This document shows, piece by piece, positions 9,794 through 20,094 of a stretch of 64,000 nt of DNA (position 1 is the stretch's first letter; each line of letters starts with the position of its first letter). The stretch is from Haloferax gibbonsii ATCC 33959 (lineage in GTDB: Archaea; Halobacteriota; Halobacteria; Halobacteriales; Haloferacaceae): NCBI RefSeq assembly GCF_000336775.1, contig NZ_AOLJ01000001.1:16828-80827 (forward strand). Direction: 5' to 3'. The position numbers were made by a program, and so were the translations under genes. A model generated the notes under the pieces. It was given only the letters and a program-made list of their open reading frames with translations. It did no database searches and was not told the DNA's origin.

Positions 9794-12700
9794 CCCACAA
9801 CACACTTGAGCATGCTGAAGACCTGAAGCGCACATATGGCGACCACTACGTCGCCAGCCAAAACACCGCGACGCTCAAAGACATCATCTCGCGCTACGAG
9901 GGCGGGACAGAGCAGTCGCTCCACGATCGACTTCCCGAATTCATGCGGACGCGCGGTCCATTCCTCCAGGCCCTCAATCTGCCACGGCAGAGTGACACTC
10001 CGTGGCCAGCGTTCGCCGAAACCCGGCCGTCAATCGCCGACGACGCGCCTGACGGCCTCCACGACGATATCGTTCGGACGTTCTCTGAGGCTGGCTTCGA
10101 GCGCCTCTACGCGTTCCAAGAGGACACAGCGGACGCGATACTCGCCGACGACCACACCCTCGTCACCGCCGGGACCGGTCGCGGCAAGACCGAGAGCTGG
10201 CTCATCCCCATTCTCCAGTACATCTGTGAGGCGAAAGCTGGCTACCACGACGCCGATCCGCAGAGCGTCAAGTGTGTCCTCACCTATCCGACGAAAGCGC
10301 TTGCACAGGATCAACTGAAGCGCCTCATCGGGTACCTCTCTACGCTCAACGAGACGCGAACCGGTACCGACCGGATCACCGTCGGCATCTTCGACGGTGA
10401 CACCCCGCACAACGACCCGGACGCTTACTCGTATCTCGACACCTCGTTCAAGTACTTCGAGTGTCCATGCAGCAACTGCTCGTCCTCACTAACGGTCGAA
10501 CGGACCGAGGACGGCTATCGTGTCACACACGATTCGGCCACCGAAATGGACGTCGACCTCGACTTCATCGAACTCACGCGCGAGGAAATCGTCGACGCTG
10601 AAGTCGACATCCTCCTCACCAACCCAGACACCGTCAACTATCGTTTGTTCAATATCAACGAGCAAGACGAACAGGCCGTGTTCGTCACGGAGCCGAAGTA
10701 TGTCGTCTTCGATGAGATCCACGAGTACTCCGAACTCTTCGGTTCGTTCACCGCGACACTCATGCGGCGCTATCTCCGCTCTCGTCGTTCACTACTCGGA
10801 CTCAATGATGACGTGGACGACGATCTCCGACTCGTCGGCGCCAGCGCGACCGTCGAGAACAAGCGTGCAATCTTCCAGCGCATCAACCCCTTCACAGACG
10901 CGGACATCACCGTTGTCGAAGAGGACCCACGGACGCTTGAGTGCCAATTCCCCGATGACCTCCCTGCCCCGCTCGTTGAACGCACCGCCGACCCGGGTCT
11001 TCTCGCCGATACGTCTTCGAAGTGGACGCCCGCCGAATCCTTAGTCGCAGATGTTATCGGGGAACTCCCCAGTAATGCTGATTCTGGCGAACGACGGCGC
11101 ATCGCCGGCGACCGACTCTACGACACCCTCCTCGACGAGCGCGGCGACGACCTCGACATCGTCCGCGCGCTCTATACGACGCTTCACGAGGAGGCGCAGC
11201 GTCCTGCGGACCTTCGCGAGACGCTCTCGGAGACGTACGACCTCACCGATGACCAGGCTGGCCGACTCGTCGATAACTTCGTCACGCTCGGTCAGCTATC
11301 CGGTGTCCTCGAGAGTCGGGCTCACCTCTTCAGTTGGCCGCTCGACGGCTACTACACCTGCGTGAACTGTGCCGCCGTCTACGACACGCCGCAGTCAGAG
11401 TGCACTCAGTGCGGCCATCACTTCGTTACAAAACTCGCTTACTGCAACCACTGCGGTGAGGAGGCGCTCGAGTCCTGGTTCTGCCCGGACTGCGAACGGC
11501 TCTCCCCACTCAACGTCACGTCTGGTGAGGGCCGCTTCGAGTACTTCCAAGACCATACGTGCAGTTGCGGAACGGAGACGATCCGGACGGTCTGGCGCCC
11601 CTACTACGAGTGTTCTGGGTGTTGGAATCAACAGAAGATCGACCGGATTACTCACTGTCCGGACTGCGACACCGCCATGGTCCTCAGCGACGATCAGGAC
11701 GACCTCGTCTGTCGGAACCCCGAGTGTGACGTCACACAGGAGACCGGGACGGAGGTTGTTTGTGAGAACTGCCACTCAAACGACCTCGAACCGCTCAGCG
11801 ACGATTCGGTGCTTTACTGTGAGGACTGCGGCGACGCCCACGAACAGGAGGCCGGCCACCAGTGCAGTTGCGGAGGGATGCTCCGTCCGAAGCGCTATCT
11901 CGGTTGGTCGTGCAGCGACCCTGATTGTGATGCAGTCTATTTCGGCGAACCGCCCAACACCTGTGATTGTGGGAAACGGCGATTCGCGCGCACTGGTTTG
12001 CTCGACATCAATGCAATTGACCACTGCTCGAACTGCGACACCGATCTCCTGCTGGGTGCTGAGTGTCGCTGTGATGACCCTGCGATCTCGCCGACAGTTC
12101 GCGGGTTCCGCGAGTACAAACTTGTCGACGAACTCGGCCAGATTCGAAAACCTTCGTCGTTCCACGGTGCCGTTCCCTGCTACGACCCCCGGAAGACCTA
12201 CCGGAAGTCATCGCGCTACGAGTCGATGATCCGCGGCCCCGGGAACACCGCTGTCACGACCGCGCAGTACTTCCTTCGTGAGACCGCGGACGTCAACGAA
12301 CCTGACTCGTTCCGGGAGGCGAAGATGCTCTCATTCGCTGACAGCCAGTCGGACATGAAAGAACTCAACCGGAACTTCACCGAACCTGAGCAGACGCTCT
12401 TCGTCACACAACTCGTCGTTGACACACTCGATGAGGCTGACGACAACTGGGTCTCGCTCGCTGAACTCCAGTCCACAGTCATCAAACGTGCCGTGGAGTA
12501 CGAGGATATGCTCACTGAGGGCGATGGTGGGCTACTGGAAGCTATGACGGGCTATCGGCAGTCCGTCGAGGACTTCCTGAAGGAGGAAGTCGCGGCACGC
12601 GTCCTTCGCGGGCGCTACAACAACCGCTGGCGAAGTCGTGACCATCTTCCCTCCGATGGCCTACTTGATGTCAGCCTTGACATCGACTTGAGCGACTTCG

Positions 12701-15249
12701 ATTCGGGTGAGATGGCCGTCATCGAGGCCTTGAACGGGCAGAGTAAGCAGTACGTCGAATCGCTCAGTGACGATATCGAGGATGCGGGTCGACACGTCGA
12801 ATCCCTCATCGATCAGGACGTCCTCCGTCGCATCGAGACCGACTCCGGATATCTCATCGGATTTGACGAATCCTGTGTTTGCTGCACGACCGTCGACGCG
12901 GAGACGCCAATAACGTACGTTCCCGCAACGGAGTCGTTCTACTCGACGCTCGATGAGGTCTTCGCTGACCACGGCCCAGACCTCGACACGGTCACGTTCA
13001 GCGCTGATTACGAGGCCCGTAGCGAGTTCACGCACCCTCACTTCGACCTCACAGCCTACCGCGTGAACTATTCGGACCCCCTACTGCTCGTCTCCCGTGC
13101 CTACTTCGGGCTCACAGAGAAGGACGAACGCCGCCGTATCGAGTATCAGTTCCGGGAGGGTCGCTACCCCAACTTCCTCTCTTCTGGACCGGCGATGGAA
13201 GTTGGGATGGACATCGGTGACCTCGATGCGCTCCTCCTCTACGGTACCCCGCCAAACACGAACTCGTACCTCCAACGGATCGGTCGAGCAGGCCGACAGT
13301 CCGGGTCGTCACTCGTCCACTCGATCAGTCAGCGAAACCCGATCGACTACTACTACTACGAACAGCCGAACGAACTCATTCAGGCTAAACCCCAGCCTGT
13401 CCCACTCAACGAGACGAACGAAGAGGTGCTTCGTATCTCGCTGACGTGGGCAATCCTCGACTATTTCGCCGCCGAATGCTGGATTCCGTGGCGTCGCGAG
13501 AGCAGCGATGTCGTTGACGAACTCTATTGTGAGGACGATCTCGTCCCACGGAGTGAACCGCGGCCAAATGACATCGTGACCTTCACCGCACTTCTCGCGA
13601 GCGAGAACGATGCGATCCAGTTCGTCGACGAGGAAGCCCCTCTCCAGACGCTCAAGGTGGCGTACGAGGAACATCGAACCGAAGTACGCGACTGGCTTGA
13701 GGACATTCTCGGCTTCAGTTACTGTCGTGATTGCGGTCGGAAGCACGAGGCCGGCTACGAGGGTCCGTGTAGTCGTCCGGAGTGCGACGGCCGTGTCGTC
13801 TCTGCGGTCAACGCACACGAGGACGTCATAGAGGAGGCGATGACGACATTCGTCGACGAGTTCGTCGAGAGCTACTTCGATTTTGAGGACGACATCCTCA
13901 ACGAACTCGATAAGGTCCAAACACAGCTCAACGAACTCAATCTGGAGTCACGTGGCCGGCGAAACCGCCGCCGACAGAACTCGAATGATCGCGTTGAACA
14001 GCGCGACGAGCGTGATCGACTACAGAGTCGGAGCGCAAATCTAAACCAGTATTTGGACCGACTTGCACGGATGGATTACGGGTCGTTCCTCGAAGAGCAC
14101 AGCACCACGCCGTTCAGTCTCCGCTCCGTCGAGGATACAGTAGAATACGAACTTATCGGTGAAGACTTCGAGTCTGTGACCGCCGACTTGCACTCTCGGC
14201 CAATCAGGATTGCGCTCTCCGAACTCCATCCCGGTGCCGCCTATCTCCATTCGGACAATCAGCGCTACGTCGTCACCGGCGTACGCGCCCACTCCTATCA
14301 GACTTCTCAACTCGAGAGCACCGCCGCGATCTGTCCGACGTGCGGCGCCGAATACGACCTTGGTGAGGGCCCCTGCGAGGAGTGCGGCTCCGACCTCAAG
14401 CGCCTGAAGACGATCGTCCCCGAGCGCGTCACCGCGTACAAGTCCGACCTCGTACTCGGTCAACTGCCGAACGGCGACCCCCTCCTCCCGACTCGGCTGT
14501 ACCAGTCGGATTCCGAGGTGCAGGACACCTACGCACCTACTGAAACGAATGTGACTGCGTTCGACCCCGAACCAGAGAGAGCGTTCGCCATCACGACCGA
14601 CGACGGTGACTCTGTAGGACGGTTCGATTACGGAGATGTCACCATCAACTCGTCCGTCCGTCAGTTCAAAGCTCACTACGTTGGTGGCGGGTCAGATCCG
14701 CTACCGAACGTCTTCGAACTCTGTGGAAAGGAAAACTGTGATGGGGTCATCGCACGCGACGACGAGACGGCTTACTGTATGCGTCATCCCGAACACTCGA
14801 CTGAGAACACGGACGTCGTCCGCCTCGCAACCGAGTTCGACACGAAGGCTGTCCGTATCCAGTTCGACGACGAAGACCTGGAGCACGCCTTCTCGCACGG
14901 AGTCCGAATGGCGCTTCAGTACATTGGCGGCGTCGGCGTTCGGGCCGTCCCCGAATCGCTCGGTGAGGACGGAACCTACATCTTCGACAACGAAACTGGC
15001 GGTAGCGGTGTCACCGTCCTCCTAACGATGGGGTCCGGTAACACGCGGGAGAAATTCGACACTGCAATCAGCCTCATCGAAGACGCATTCGAATGTAGCT
15101 GTGACAATGGCTGTCCGTTCTGCATCTACCAGTACGGTTGTGAGAATCAGAACGACCCTGAGACAATCGCGAAAGAAGACCTCATGGCGCTCATCGACGC
15201 AGGATTGACACTCACTCAGCGCGAGGTCGAGGCGGACGATGACGAATAG
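9790..15249 (+). CDS. DEAH-type SF2 helicase with zinc-ribbon array and DUF1998-like C-terminus (copy 2)
   Basis: This 1,819-residue protein is a clear tandem paralogue of the preceding gene, with the same domain order throughout. Motif I (GTGRGKTES) is near residue 128, DEIH near 308, SAT near 351, a zinc-ribbon array at ~523-760, motifs V/VI (EVGMDIGDLDALLLYG, QRIGRAGR) at ~1135-1168, and the DUF1998-type cysteine cluster (GCPFCIYQYGC) near 1775. The blocks around NPIDYYYYE are almost identical in both copies, while the zinc-array sequences have diverged considerably. Both copies keep all catalytic motifs, so neither is a decayed duplicate; a heterodimer or two dedicated substrates are possible. 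The start overlaps the upstream stop by 4 bp. Confidence 0.88.
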   Translation: MTHNTLEHAEDLKRTYGDHYVASQNTATLKDIISRYEGGTEQSLHDRLPEFMRTRGPFLQALNLPRQSDTPWPAFAETRPSIADDAPDGLHDDIVRTFSEAGFERLYAFQEDTADAILADDHTLVTAGTGRGKTESWLIPILQYICEAKAGYHDADPQSVKCVLTYPTKALAQDQLKRLIGYLSTLNETRTGTDRITVGIFDGDTPHNDPDAYSYLDTSFKYFECPCSNCSSSLTVERTEDGYRVTHDSATEMDVDLDFIELTREEIVDAEVDILLTNPDTVNYRLFNINEQDEQAVFVTEPKYVVFDEIHEYSELFGSFTATLMRRYLRSRRSLLGLNDDVDDDLRLVGASATVENKRAIFQRINPFTDADITVVEEDPRTLECQFPDDLPAPLVERTADPGLLADTSSKWTPAESLVADVIGELPSNADSGERRRIAGDRLYDTLLDERGDDLDIVRALYTTLHEEAQRPADLRETLSETYDLTDDQAGRLVDNFVTLGQLSGVLESRAHLFSWPLDGYYTCVNCAAVYDTPQSECTQCGHHFVTKLAYCNHCGEEALESWFCPDCERLSPLNVTSGEGRFEYFQDHTCSCGTETIRTVWRPYYECSGCWNQQKIDRITHCPDCDTAMVLSDDQDDLVCRNPECDVTQETGTEVVCENCHSNDLEPLSDDSVLYCEDCGDAHEQEAGHQCSCGGMLRPKRYLGWSCSDPDCDAVYFGEPPNTCDCGKRRFARTGLLDINAIDHCSNCDTDLLLGAECRCDDPAISPTVRGFREYKLVDELGQIRKPSSFHGAVPCYDPRKTYRKSSRYESMIRGPGNTAVTTAQYFLRETADVNEPDSFREAKMLSFADSQSDMKELNRNFTEPEQTLFVTQLVVDTLDEADDNWVSLAELQSTVIKRAVEYEDMLTEGDGGLLEAMTGYRQSVEDFLKEEVAARVLRGRYNNRWRSRDHLPSDGLLDVSLDIDLSDFDSGEMAVIEALNGQSKQYVESLSDDIEDAGRHVESLIDQDVLRRIETDSGYLIGFDESCVCCTTVDAETPITYVPATESFYSTLDEVFADHGPDLDTVTFSADYEARSEFTHPHFDLTAYRVNYSDPLLLVSRAYFGLTEKDERRRIEYQFREGRYPNFLSSGPAMEVGMDIGDLDALLLYGTPPNTNSYLQRIGRAGRQSGSSLVHSISQRNPIDYYYYEQPNELIQAKPQPVPLNETNEEVLRISLTWAILDYFAAECWIPWRRESSDVVDELYCEDDLVPRSEPRPNDIVTFTALLASENDAIQFVDEEAPLQTLKVAYEEHRTEVRDWLEDILGFSYCRDCGRKHEAGYEGPCSRPECDGRVVSAVNAHEDVIEEAMTTFVDEFVESYFDFEDDILNELDKVQTQLNELNLESRGRRNRRRQNSNDRVEQRDERDRLQSRSANLNQYLDRLARMDYGSFLEEHSTTPFSLRSVEDTVEYELIGEDFESVTADLHSRPIRIALSELHPGAAYLHSDNQRYVVTGVRAHSYQTSQLESTAAICPTCGAEYDLGEGPCEECGSDLKRLKTIVPERVTAYKSDLVLGQLPNGDPLLPTRLYQSDSEVQDTYAPTETNVTAFDPEPERAFAITTDDGDSVGRFDYGDVTINSSVRQFKAHYVGGGSDPLPNVFELCGKENCDGVIARDDETAYCMRHPEHSTENTDVVRLATEFDTKAVRIQFDDEDLEHAFSHGVRMALQYIGGVGVRAVPESLGEDGTYIFDNETGGSGVTVLLTMGSGNTREKFDTAISLIEDAFECSCDNGCPFCIYQYGCENQNDPETIAKEDLMALIDAGLTLTQREVEADDDE

Positions 15250-17215
15250 CCTCCCTGCCGAGGTCGCCGACATCCGTACTCGCTCCCCAGAGTCCCTCTG
15301 GGGCGTCTCAGCCGAGAGTATCTACCTCGCCGTCTGCGCCGTCGCAACCGATACCAACCTCACGTACGCACTCAGACCACATCATATCGCTACCGTCTTC
15401 CAGACGAACGATGAGCGCGCTCCTGAAACCGTTGCTGATGTACATCTGTTCCTCCTCACCAAACTCGGACTCGTTACTGATACCCACGAACTGACCGACT
15501 GCGGACGGTTCGTCTTGGCGAGCGAACGACCCGCTGATGCTGTTCGCCTCGTCGCCACTCGACGCCTACCGCGTATCCAACAACTCCTCCGTGAGTTCGC
15601 CACCATCGATACGGATCGCCTCCCACGAAGTGAACTCGACACGCTCGTCCGTGACGCGGAAGACGAGGTCTTCATTGCACCACTCCTCGCCTCACTTGCG
15701 TTCATCAGCCTCTATCCGGAAGGTGTCATCCTCAACCGTGAGACGATTACCCAGACGGTCGACCGACTTGAACGGCACACGAAACGCCCGAACGCGGCAA
15801 TCACGCTCATCACCGCGCTCACGGCACTCGACAACTCTCGTCTCATCGCCCGCGTCGCGACAACCTACACTAACACGACTATCACACCAGCGGATGTCGA
15901 CCAGACGGCCCCACTCGACGCACTTGCCACCATTGAGCTCGACTCACCAGAACGAACCCCGGTTGCCGAACTTACCAACGCGATCGAAGACACCCGACTC
16001 GCCGTTGCCCACCACGCAGAAATCTTCGAGACCGCTCTCGACCCAGAGGACCACTCTGTCGAATGCGACGACGCGACCGTCGATAGCGACCTCGTCAAGG
16101 ACGTGTTTCCAGACGATCCGTCCCACGAGGCTGTCACGGAGACACTCGACCTCATCGCCACGATTCACACTCATCCCACCCTCCACTCGGTCGCTCTCTC
16201 TTCACTCACCGATACCCTGGATCTCGATCCCTACCCACTCTACCGTACTATCTCCAACCTTCCGGGTGTCGACTGTTCGCTCCGAGATGATCTCCTCATA
16301 ACCTTCGACGCTGTTCCGTCCGCCCCGGAGGGGACTGATCGCTACGACGGCTTCCGCGATGATCTCTTCGACGCACTCCACACGCGACTCTCGTGGTTCG
16401 ACGCTCTCACCGATGTCACGCTCAGGGAAGCACCGCGAATGAGGGAAAACATCATCGAATCACTCGTCATGGGTGTTGACGACGATCTTGTTGCCCCGAC
16501 ATACTTCGTCTATACCCTCCCGGACCCAGAAGCTCTCGGGAAGGAACGCATGGAGCAGTACGTCGACGACCAGCCCGCACTACGACGAGAACGTGCGCGC
16601 TTGAAACGCTGGAAGGGCCAGCGGGATAACGATCTGCGCCGCTTTACCGAAATGACGGATCGCCTCTTCACACGAGGCCAAGAGCGTGACCTTGACGAAC
16701 GCGTCGTCCGCATCATGACACCATACGATGACGACACTTTCTCCGAGTACACCTCACAGCTCCGGAGTCTCCTCCGGGACGGCTACGAACTTCGCCTCCT
16801 CACTCGGCACACGAAACGTCGATGGGAGTGGGAACGACTCCGCGACAATCTCCTCGGCGATCTCGAGGAGAACCGCGAGAATGTCACTATCCGGACGTAC
16901 TCCCGATACAAGAAATATCAGCGGATCACAAGCGAGACGGACGAAACTGACCTCGCTGAGTTTGGCATCCATGCAAAACTTCAGACCATTGGACACGCAA
17001 CTGAGGGTGCCGCACTCCTCGGTTCGGCGAACTTCATGGAGAACAGCTACAACTGGAATCCCGAATGTGGGGTCTATACGGAGAACTCAAACTTCGTCGC
17101 CGCCGCAATCGACTTTTTCGACCACGTCTGGGAGCTCTCCGAGGCTGACGAAGTCGATCTCAGCAGTCTGCAGGAGATCCCTCGTCGCTCCTTCTACCCT
17201 TCCTACTACACGTAA
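15239..17215 (+). CDS. Phospholipase-D-fold protein of the defence operon (DrmC-like role)
   Basis: This is a 658-residue protein. The C-terminal third contains a PLD active-site signature, HAKLQTIG near residue 577 followed by GSANFMENS about 20 residues later (H-x-K and G-S-x-N). Only this one convincing HKD half-motif is visible, so the enzyme would act as a dimer, as single-HKD nucleases do. The N-terminal ~400 residues are helical and look like winged-helix-type repeats, without an identified family. The start lies 11 bp inside the upstream helicase gene. DISARM includes a PLD protein (DrmC), which supports a nuclease or accessory role next to the DUF1998 helicases. Confidence 0.82.
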   Translation: MTNSLPAEVADIRTRSPESLWGVSAESIYLAVCAVATDTNLTYALRPHHIATVFQTNDERAPETVADVHLFLLTKLGLVTDTHELTDCGRFVLASERPADAVRLVATRRLPRIQQLLREFATIDTDRLPRSELDTLVRDAEDEVFIAPLLASLAFISLYPEGVILNRETITQTVDRLERHTKRPNAAITLITALTALDNSRLIARVATTYTNTTITPADVDQTAPLDALATIELDSPERTPVAELTNAIEDTRLAVAHHAEIFETALDPEDHSVECDDATVDSDLVKDVFPDDPSHEAVTETLDLIATIHTHPTLHSVALSSLTDTLDLDPYPLYRTISNLPGVDCSLRDDLLITFDAVPSAPEGTDRYDGFRDDLFDALHTRLSWFDALTDVTLREAPRMRENIIESLVMGVDDDLVAPTYFVYTLPDPEALGKERMEQYVDDQPALRRERARLKRWKGQRDNDLRRFTEMTDRLFTRGQERDLDERVVRIMTPYDDDTFSEYTSQLRSLLRDGYELRLLTRHTKRRWEWERLRDNLLGDLEENRENVTIRTYSRYKKYQRITSETDETDLAEFGIHAKLQTIGHATEGAALLGSANFMENSYNWNPECGVYTENSNFVAAAIDFFDHVWELSEADEVDLSSLQEIPRRSFYPSYYT

Positions 17216-17223
17216 TTGCAGTA

Positions 17224-17258
17224 GACCGCAATTGAGGCTCCTAGCGGTCATTTTTTTG
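17224..17258 (+). terminator. Probable terminator of the defence operon
   Basis: An inverted repeat GACCGC...GCGGTC (17224-17229 and 17244-17249) is followed by a run of seven T residues, 9 bp after the last stop codon of the operon. Archaea usually terminate at T-runs, so the hairpin plus T-run is a plausible 3' end. Confidence 0.55.
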
Positions 17259-17818
17259 AGGTGGTTCGATCGCTCACGTGGACGATTTAATAGTCGACCG
17301 AGAACGCTGTGATGCGGGCGTTGGGTTGTGCCTCTGACCGCCCGCTTTAACACCCCTAAGATTTCTATCGTCATTGAATTGAATATGATGTTAAGTCATC
17401 TGCATACCGACATCGTTTCTCTGGAAACAGTAGGGTGTATAGTTCGGATAGCAGCGGGTATTCTGACATCTACTAATGTGGCTCTGGTACGCTACACCTG
17501 ATTTGAAAGCTGAAATGGACGAAACCCAGTGTGAATCTGTTTCAGGACAGATGACGACACGAAATAATATTCTCTCTTGTAGTGACTGCCACATTACTTT
17601 CTTTCTGCACTTCAGATTCGGTTCCCAGTTCTATAAGCCACACGTGGTGAAATATAATAGAAAATTTATATAATGTATGTATGATAATTTATACTAGTTC
17701 TACCATACGTATGTTTATCTTTTTGAATATTCTGCCAATATAGTGATTTAACAATAATTCTAGTCGGTGAGATTACCATGAATAACCAGCCACAGGCATT
17801 ATAAATTTAATTCACTTA
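17259..17818. other. AT-rich non-coding spacer
   Basis: This is about 560 bases between the defence operon and the convergent acyl-CoA synthetase fragment. It is clearly AT-rich compared with the operon, especially 17640-17820. I see no convincing gene, RNA or repeat; the short open frames have no start context or haloarchaeal acidity. Confidence 0.5.
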
Positions 17819-19154
17819 TTAATTTTTTCTGTCCCAATGGGTTATATCATCCTCTCGTTCTTTTTCTCGGAGTTGTTGTTTTTGGATCTTCCCAGTAGGA
17901 GTATAGGGAAATAATCTAACGAAACTAACGTAACGTGGAATTTTAAAGTGTGATAAGTGCTGCTCGCACTGATTGATGACATCAGTTTCGGTGATCTCAT
18001 ATCCGTCTTTAACTTTGACTAATGCAGTGACAACTTCAGTATAATATTCGTCAGGTGTGGGTACAACCGCAACCTCATCAACGGCATCAAGCGCTTTGAT
18101 TACCCCTTCAACCTCAAACGAAGAGATATTCTCTCCCCCACGGCGGACGATATCTTTCTTGCGGTCGAGAAAATAGACAAATCCATCTTCATCAATACGG
18201 CCGTAGTCTCCAGTGTGAAACCACCCATCTTGAATTGCTTCTGCAGTTTTTTCGGGTTGGCGGTAGTACCCCTTCATGATTGCAGGGCAATCCATGACGA
18301 TCTCCCCTCGAGTTCCCTGGGGAACCGGATTACCATCTTTGTCTACGATTTGAATCCGCTTTTCCGCAGGTGGAAGCCCAACACTCCCAATACGCCGTTT
18401 GGATTTATCGACCGGATTCAATACAAGCATTGTATCTTCTGTCAGTGAATATCCTTCGACAACTTGCAGACTAAATCGGTCTTCGAATGGTTCAATCAGT
18501 TCTGCTGGAGTTCCAGCAGAAAAGACGCGCTCAACCGGGTTATCTGAGTCTGACGATTCTGCAGGCTTGTTGTCGAGCACCTTAAGCATACTTCCCATCG
18601 CATTGAACTCTGTAACATCGTGCTTCCGACACCAATCCCACCAATTAGATGATGAAAATTTAGGGTAGATTACGACATTTGCCCCGGCAGCCGCAGCACC
18701 AAGCGTTGAGTACACTTGAGCATTCGCATGGAATAACGGCAATGCTGTCAAGAGCGTATCTTCGTGAGTGAACTGCATTCGTTTCTGGAAATCAATCGCG
18801 CTCAACGTCCAGTTTTCGTGTGTGCACTCAACAGCTTTTGGTGGTCCAGTGGTCCCCGACGTGTACATATGGAGCCCGACAGCATCACAACCAGAATCAT
18901 GTGTGGCCGACAGTTTATCTGCTGTCGCAGCGAGTTGGTGAAGCGATTCGAAATCCGTGCTTTCGTCAGTTGTGACGATTATTTCGACAGATGTGTCCTC
19001 TGCTGCCTCAACCGCTGTTTCAGCCAATTCACTAGTCGTAACGAGCAGTTTAGGCTGAGACAGTTCAAGCGAGTGCCTCAACTCTCTTGGTTTGTACTCG
19101 GGATTGGAAGGGGCGGTGACGGCATCAAGATACGCGTTCCCAAAGAAGGTGAAG
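17819..19154 (-). pseudogene. Acyl-CoA synthetase / AMP-binding enzyme, N-terminus removed by IS junction
   Basis: This belongs to the ANL superfamily, which activates a carboxylate with ATP and transfers it to CoA. Visible motifs are the P-loop YTSGTTGPPKAV, the Asp/Arg hinge region (DGWFHTGDYG, then DRKKDIVRRGGENIS) and the C-terminal PTGKIQK with the catalytic Lys. The frame stays open on the minus strand beyond the first usable start (TTG at 19081) up to the IS end at 19155, and the upstream residues (LDAVTAPSNPEYKPRELRHS) are typical family sequence. The gene has therefore lost roughly its first 90-110 residues at the IS border. GC content is much lower than in neighbouring regions, suggesting separate acquisition. 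Confidence 0.85.
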
Positions 19155-20094
19155 GGCTGTGTTGAATCGCCATACAGCAGTGGAATTCACTGTTTCACGG
19201 CACGCTTGATGTTATAGACGACACACATCAGCGTGATTTCTCGGAACTCGCGGAACCAAGATCGCGCTCGCACGGCGAAGCCGAGCGAGCGCTTGACAGC
19301 CGAGTTCACAGTCTCGGTCATCGAGCGCTGATTGTAGCGCTGTTCGTCGATTCTGGCGTTGTGTGCGTGGTCGTACGGTGCGAAGATGCGATGTTTGATG
19401 AGCGGGCGAATCCCGAGGTCACGAAGGGATTCGCGGAGCGATTTCTTGTCGTATCCCTTGTCAGCGGCGAGAGACCGCAGATCGCCCGCGTTCCGGCGGG
19501 CGATCTGCTCAGCGAGGTCTGCATCGCTTCCTTTCCGGTTCGTTGAACAATGAACATCAAGGACGGCTTGAGAGTCTGTATCTACGAGCTTCGTGACTTT
19601 CAGCTTCTGCACGTGGTAGCTGATTCGCTGGCAGTAGTGGCGGCTCGCAGCTGAACGTTCGTAGAATGTAGCGTCGATAGCACCGTGTTTCGAGGGGTCG
19701 TGAAGCTGCGCCGACTGGCGCAGCAGCACTCGGCAGACGCTCATACTGATCCGGTCGAACGCTTTACACAACGTGGATGGTGAGGGAAGATCGGCCGCTT
19801 CGAGGCCGATCTCCCCGGTTATTTGTAGCATCTCCTTGAGAAGGTCAATCGTCATTCGGTAGGACGTGTCGAGGTAAATCCGCAGACAGTGGAGGGAAAC
19901 AAGTGCGTAGTCAGCGAATCCGCCGCCTCCTTCCGGGGCGGCGGATTCGTCTCCATCGCCAGTAACTCTTTTAGAAATCGGGACAATCTCGCTAGTGAAG
20001 CGGGAGATTTGCGTCATGCACATTCGCAGTCTTCCGCTTCAACTCCTTTGATTTAGCGACCTTCCCCGACGCTGTCTAGCGATTCAACACAGCC
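19155..20094 (-). mobile_element. IS5-family ISH element with perfect 16-bp terminal inverted repeats
   Basis: The ends are GGCTGTGTTGAATCGC (19155-19170) and its exact reverse complement (20079-20094), enclosing one transposase gene; total length is about 940 bp. No direct target duplication is visible, and the genes on the two sides are unrelated and both truncated, so the locus is a recombination or deletion product rather than a simple insertion. Confidence 0.85.
19187..20023 (-). CDS. IS5-family transposase
   Basis: This is a 278-residue DDE transposase. Catalytic residues can be placed as D in GAIDATFYE, D in LAADKGYD and E in RSMTETVNSAVKRSLG, the usual Y-(2)-R-(3)-E-(6)-K pattern of IS5/IS4-type enzymes. 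The length is complete for haloarchaeal IS5 elements and the frame is intact. It is related to the frameshifted copy at 36.4-37.2 kb and the fragment at 38.3 kb. Confidence 0.9.
   Translation of the reverse strand: MCMTQISRFTSEIVPISKRVTGDGDESAAPEGGGGFADYALVSLHCLRIYLDTSYRMTIDLLKEMLQITGEIGLEAADLPSPSTLCKAFDRISMSVCRVLLRQSAQLHDPSKHGAIDATFYERSAASRHYCQRISYHVQKLKVTKLVDTDSQAVLDVHCSTNRKGSDADLAEQIARRNAGDLRSLAADKGYDKKSLRESLRDLGIRPLIKHRIFAPYDHAHNARIDEQRYNQRSMTETVNSAVKRSLGFAVRARSWFREFREITLMCVVYNIKRAVKQ

Noticed and set aside
13309..13920. Minus-strand frame of 203 residues inside the second helicase
   Set aside because: Mirror frame created by codon bias; catalytic motifs are on the plus strand.
17391..17673. 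Small frames on both strands in the spacer after the defence operon
   Set aside because: No start signals, non-acidic composition and overlapping one another.
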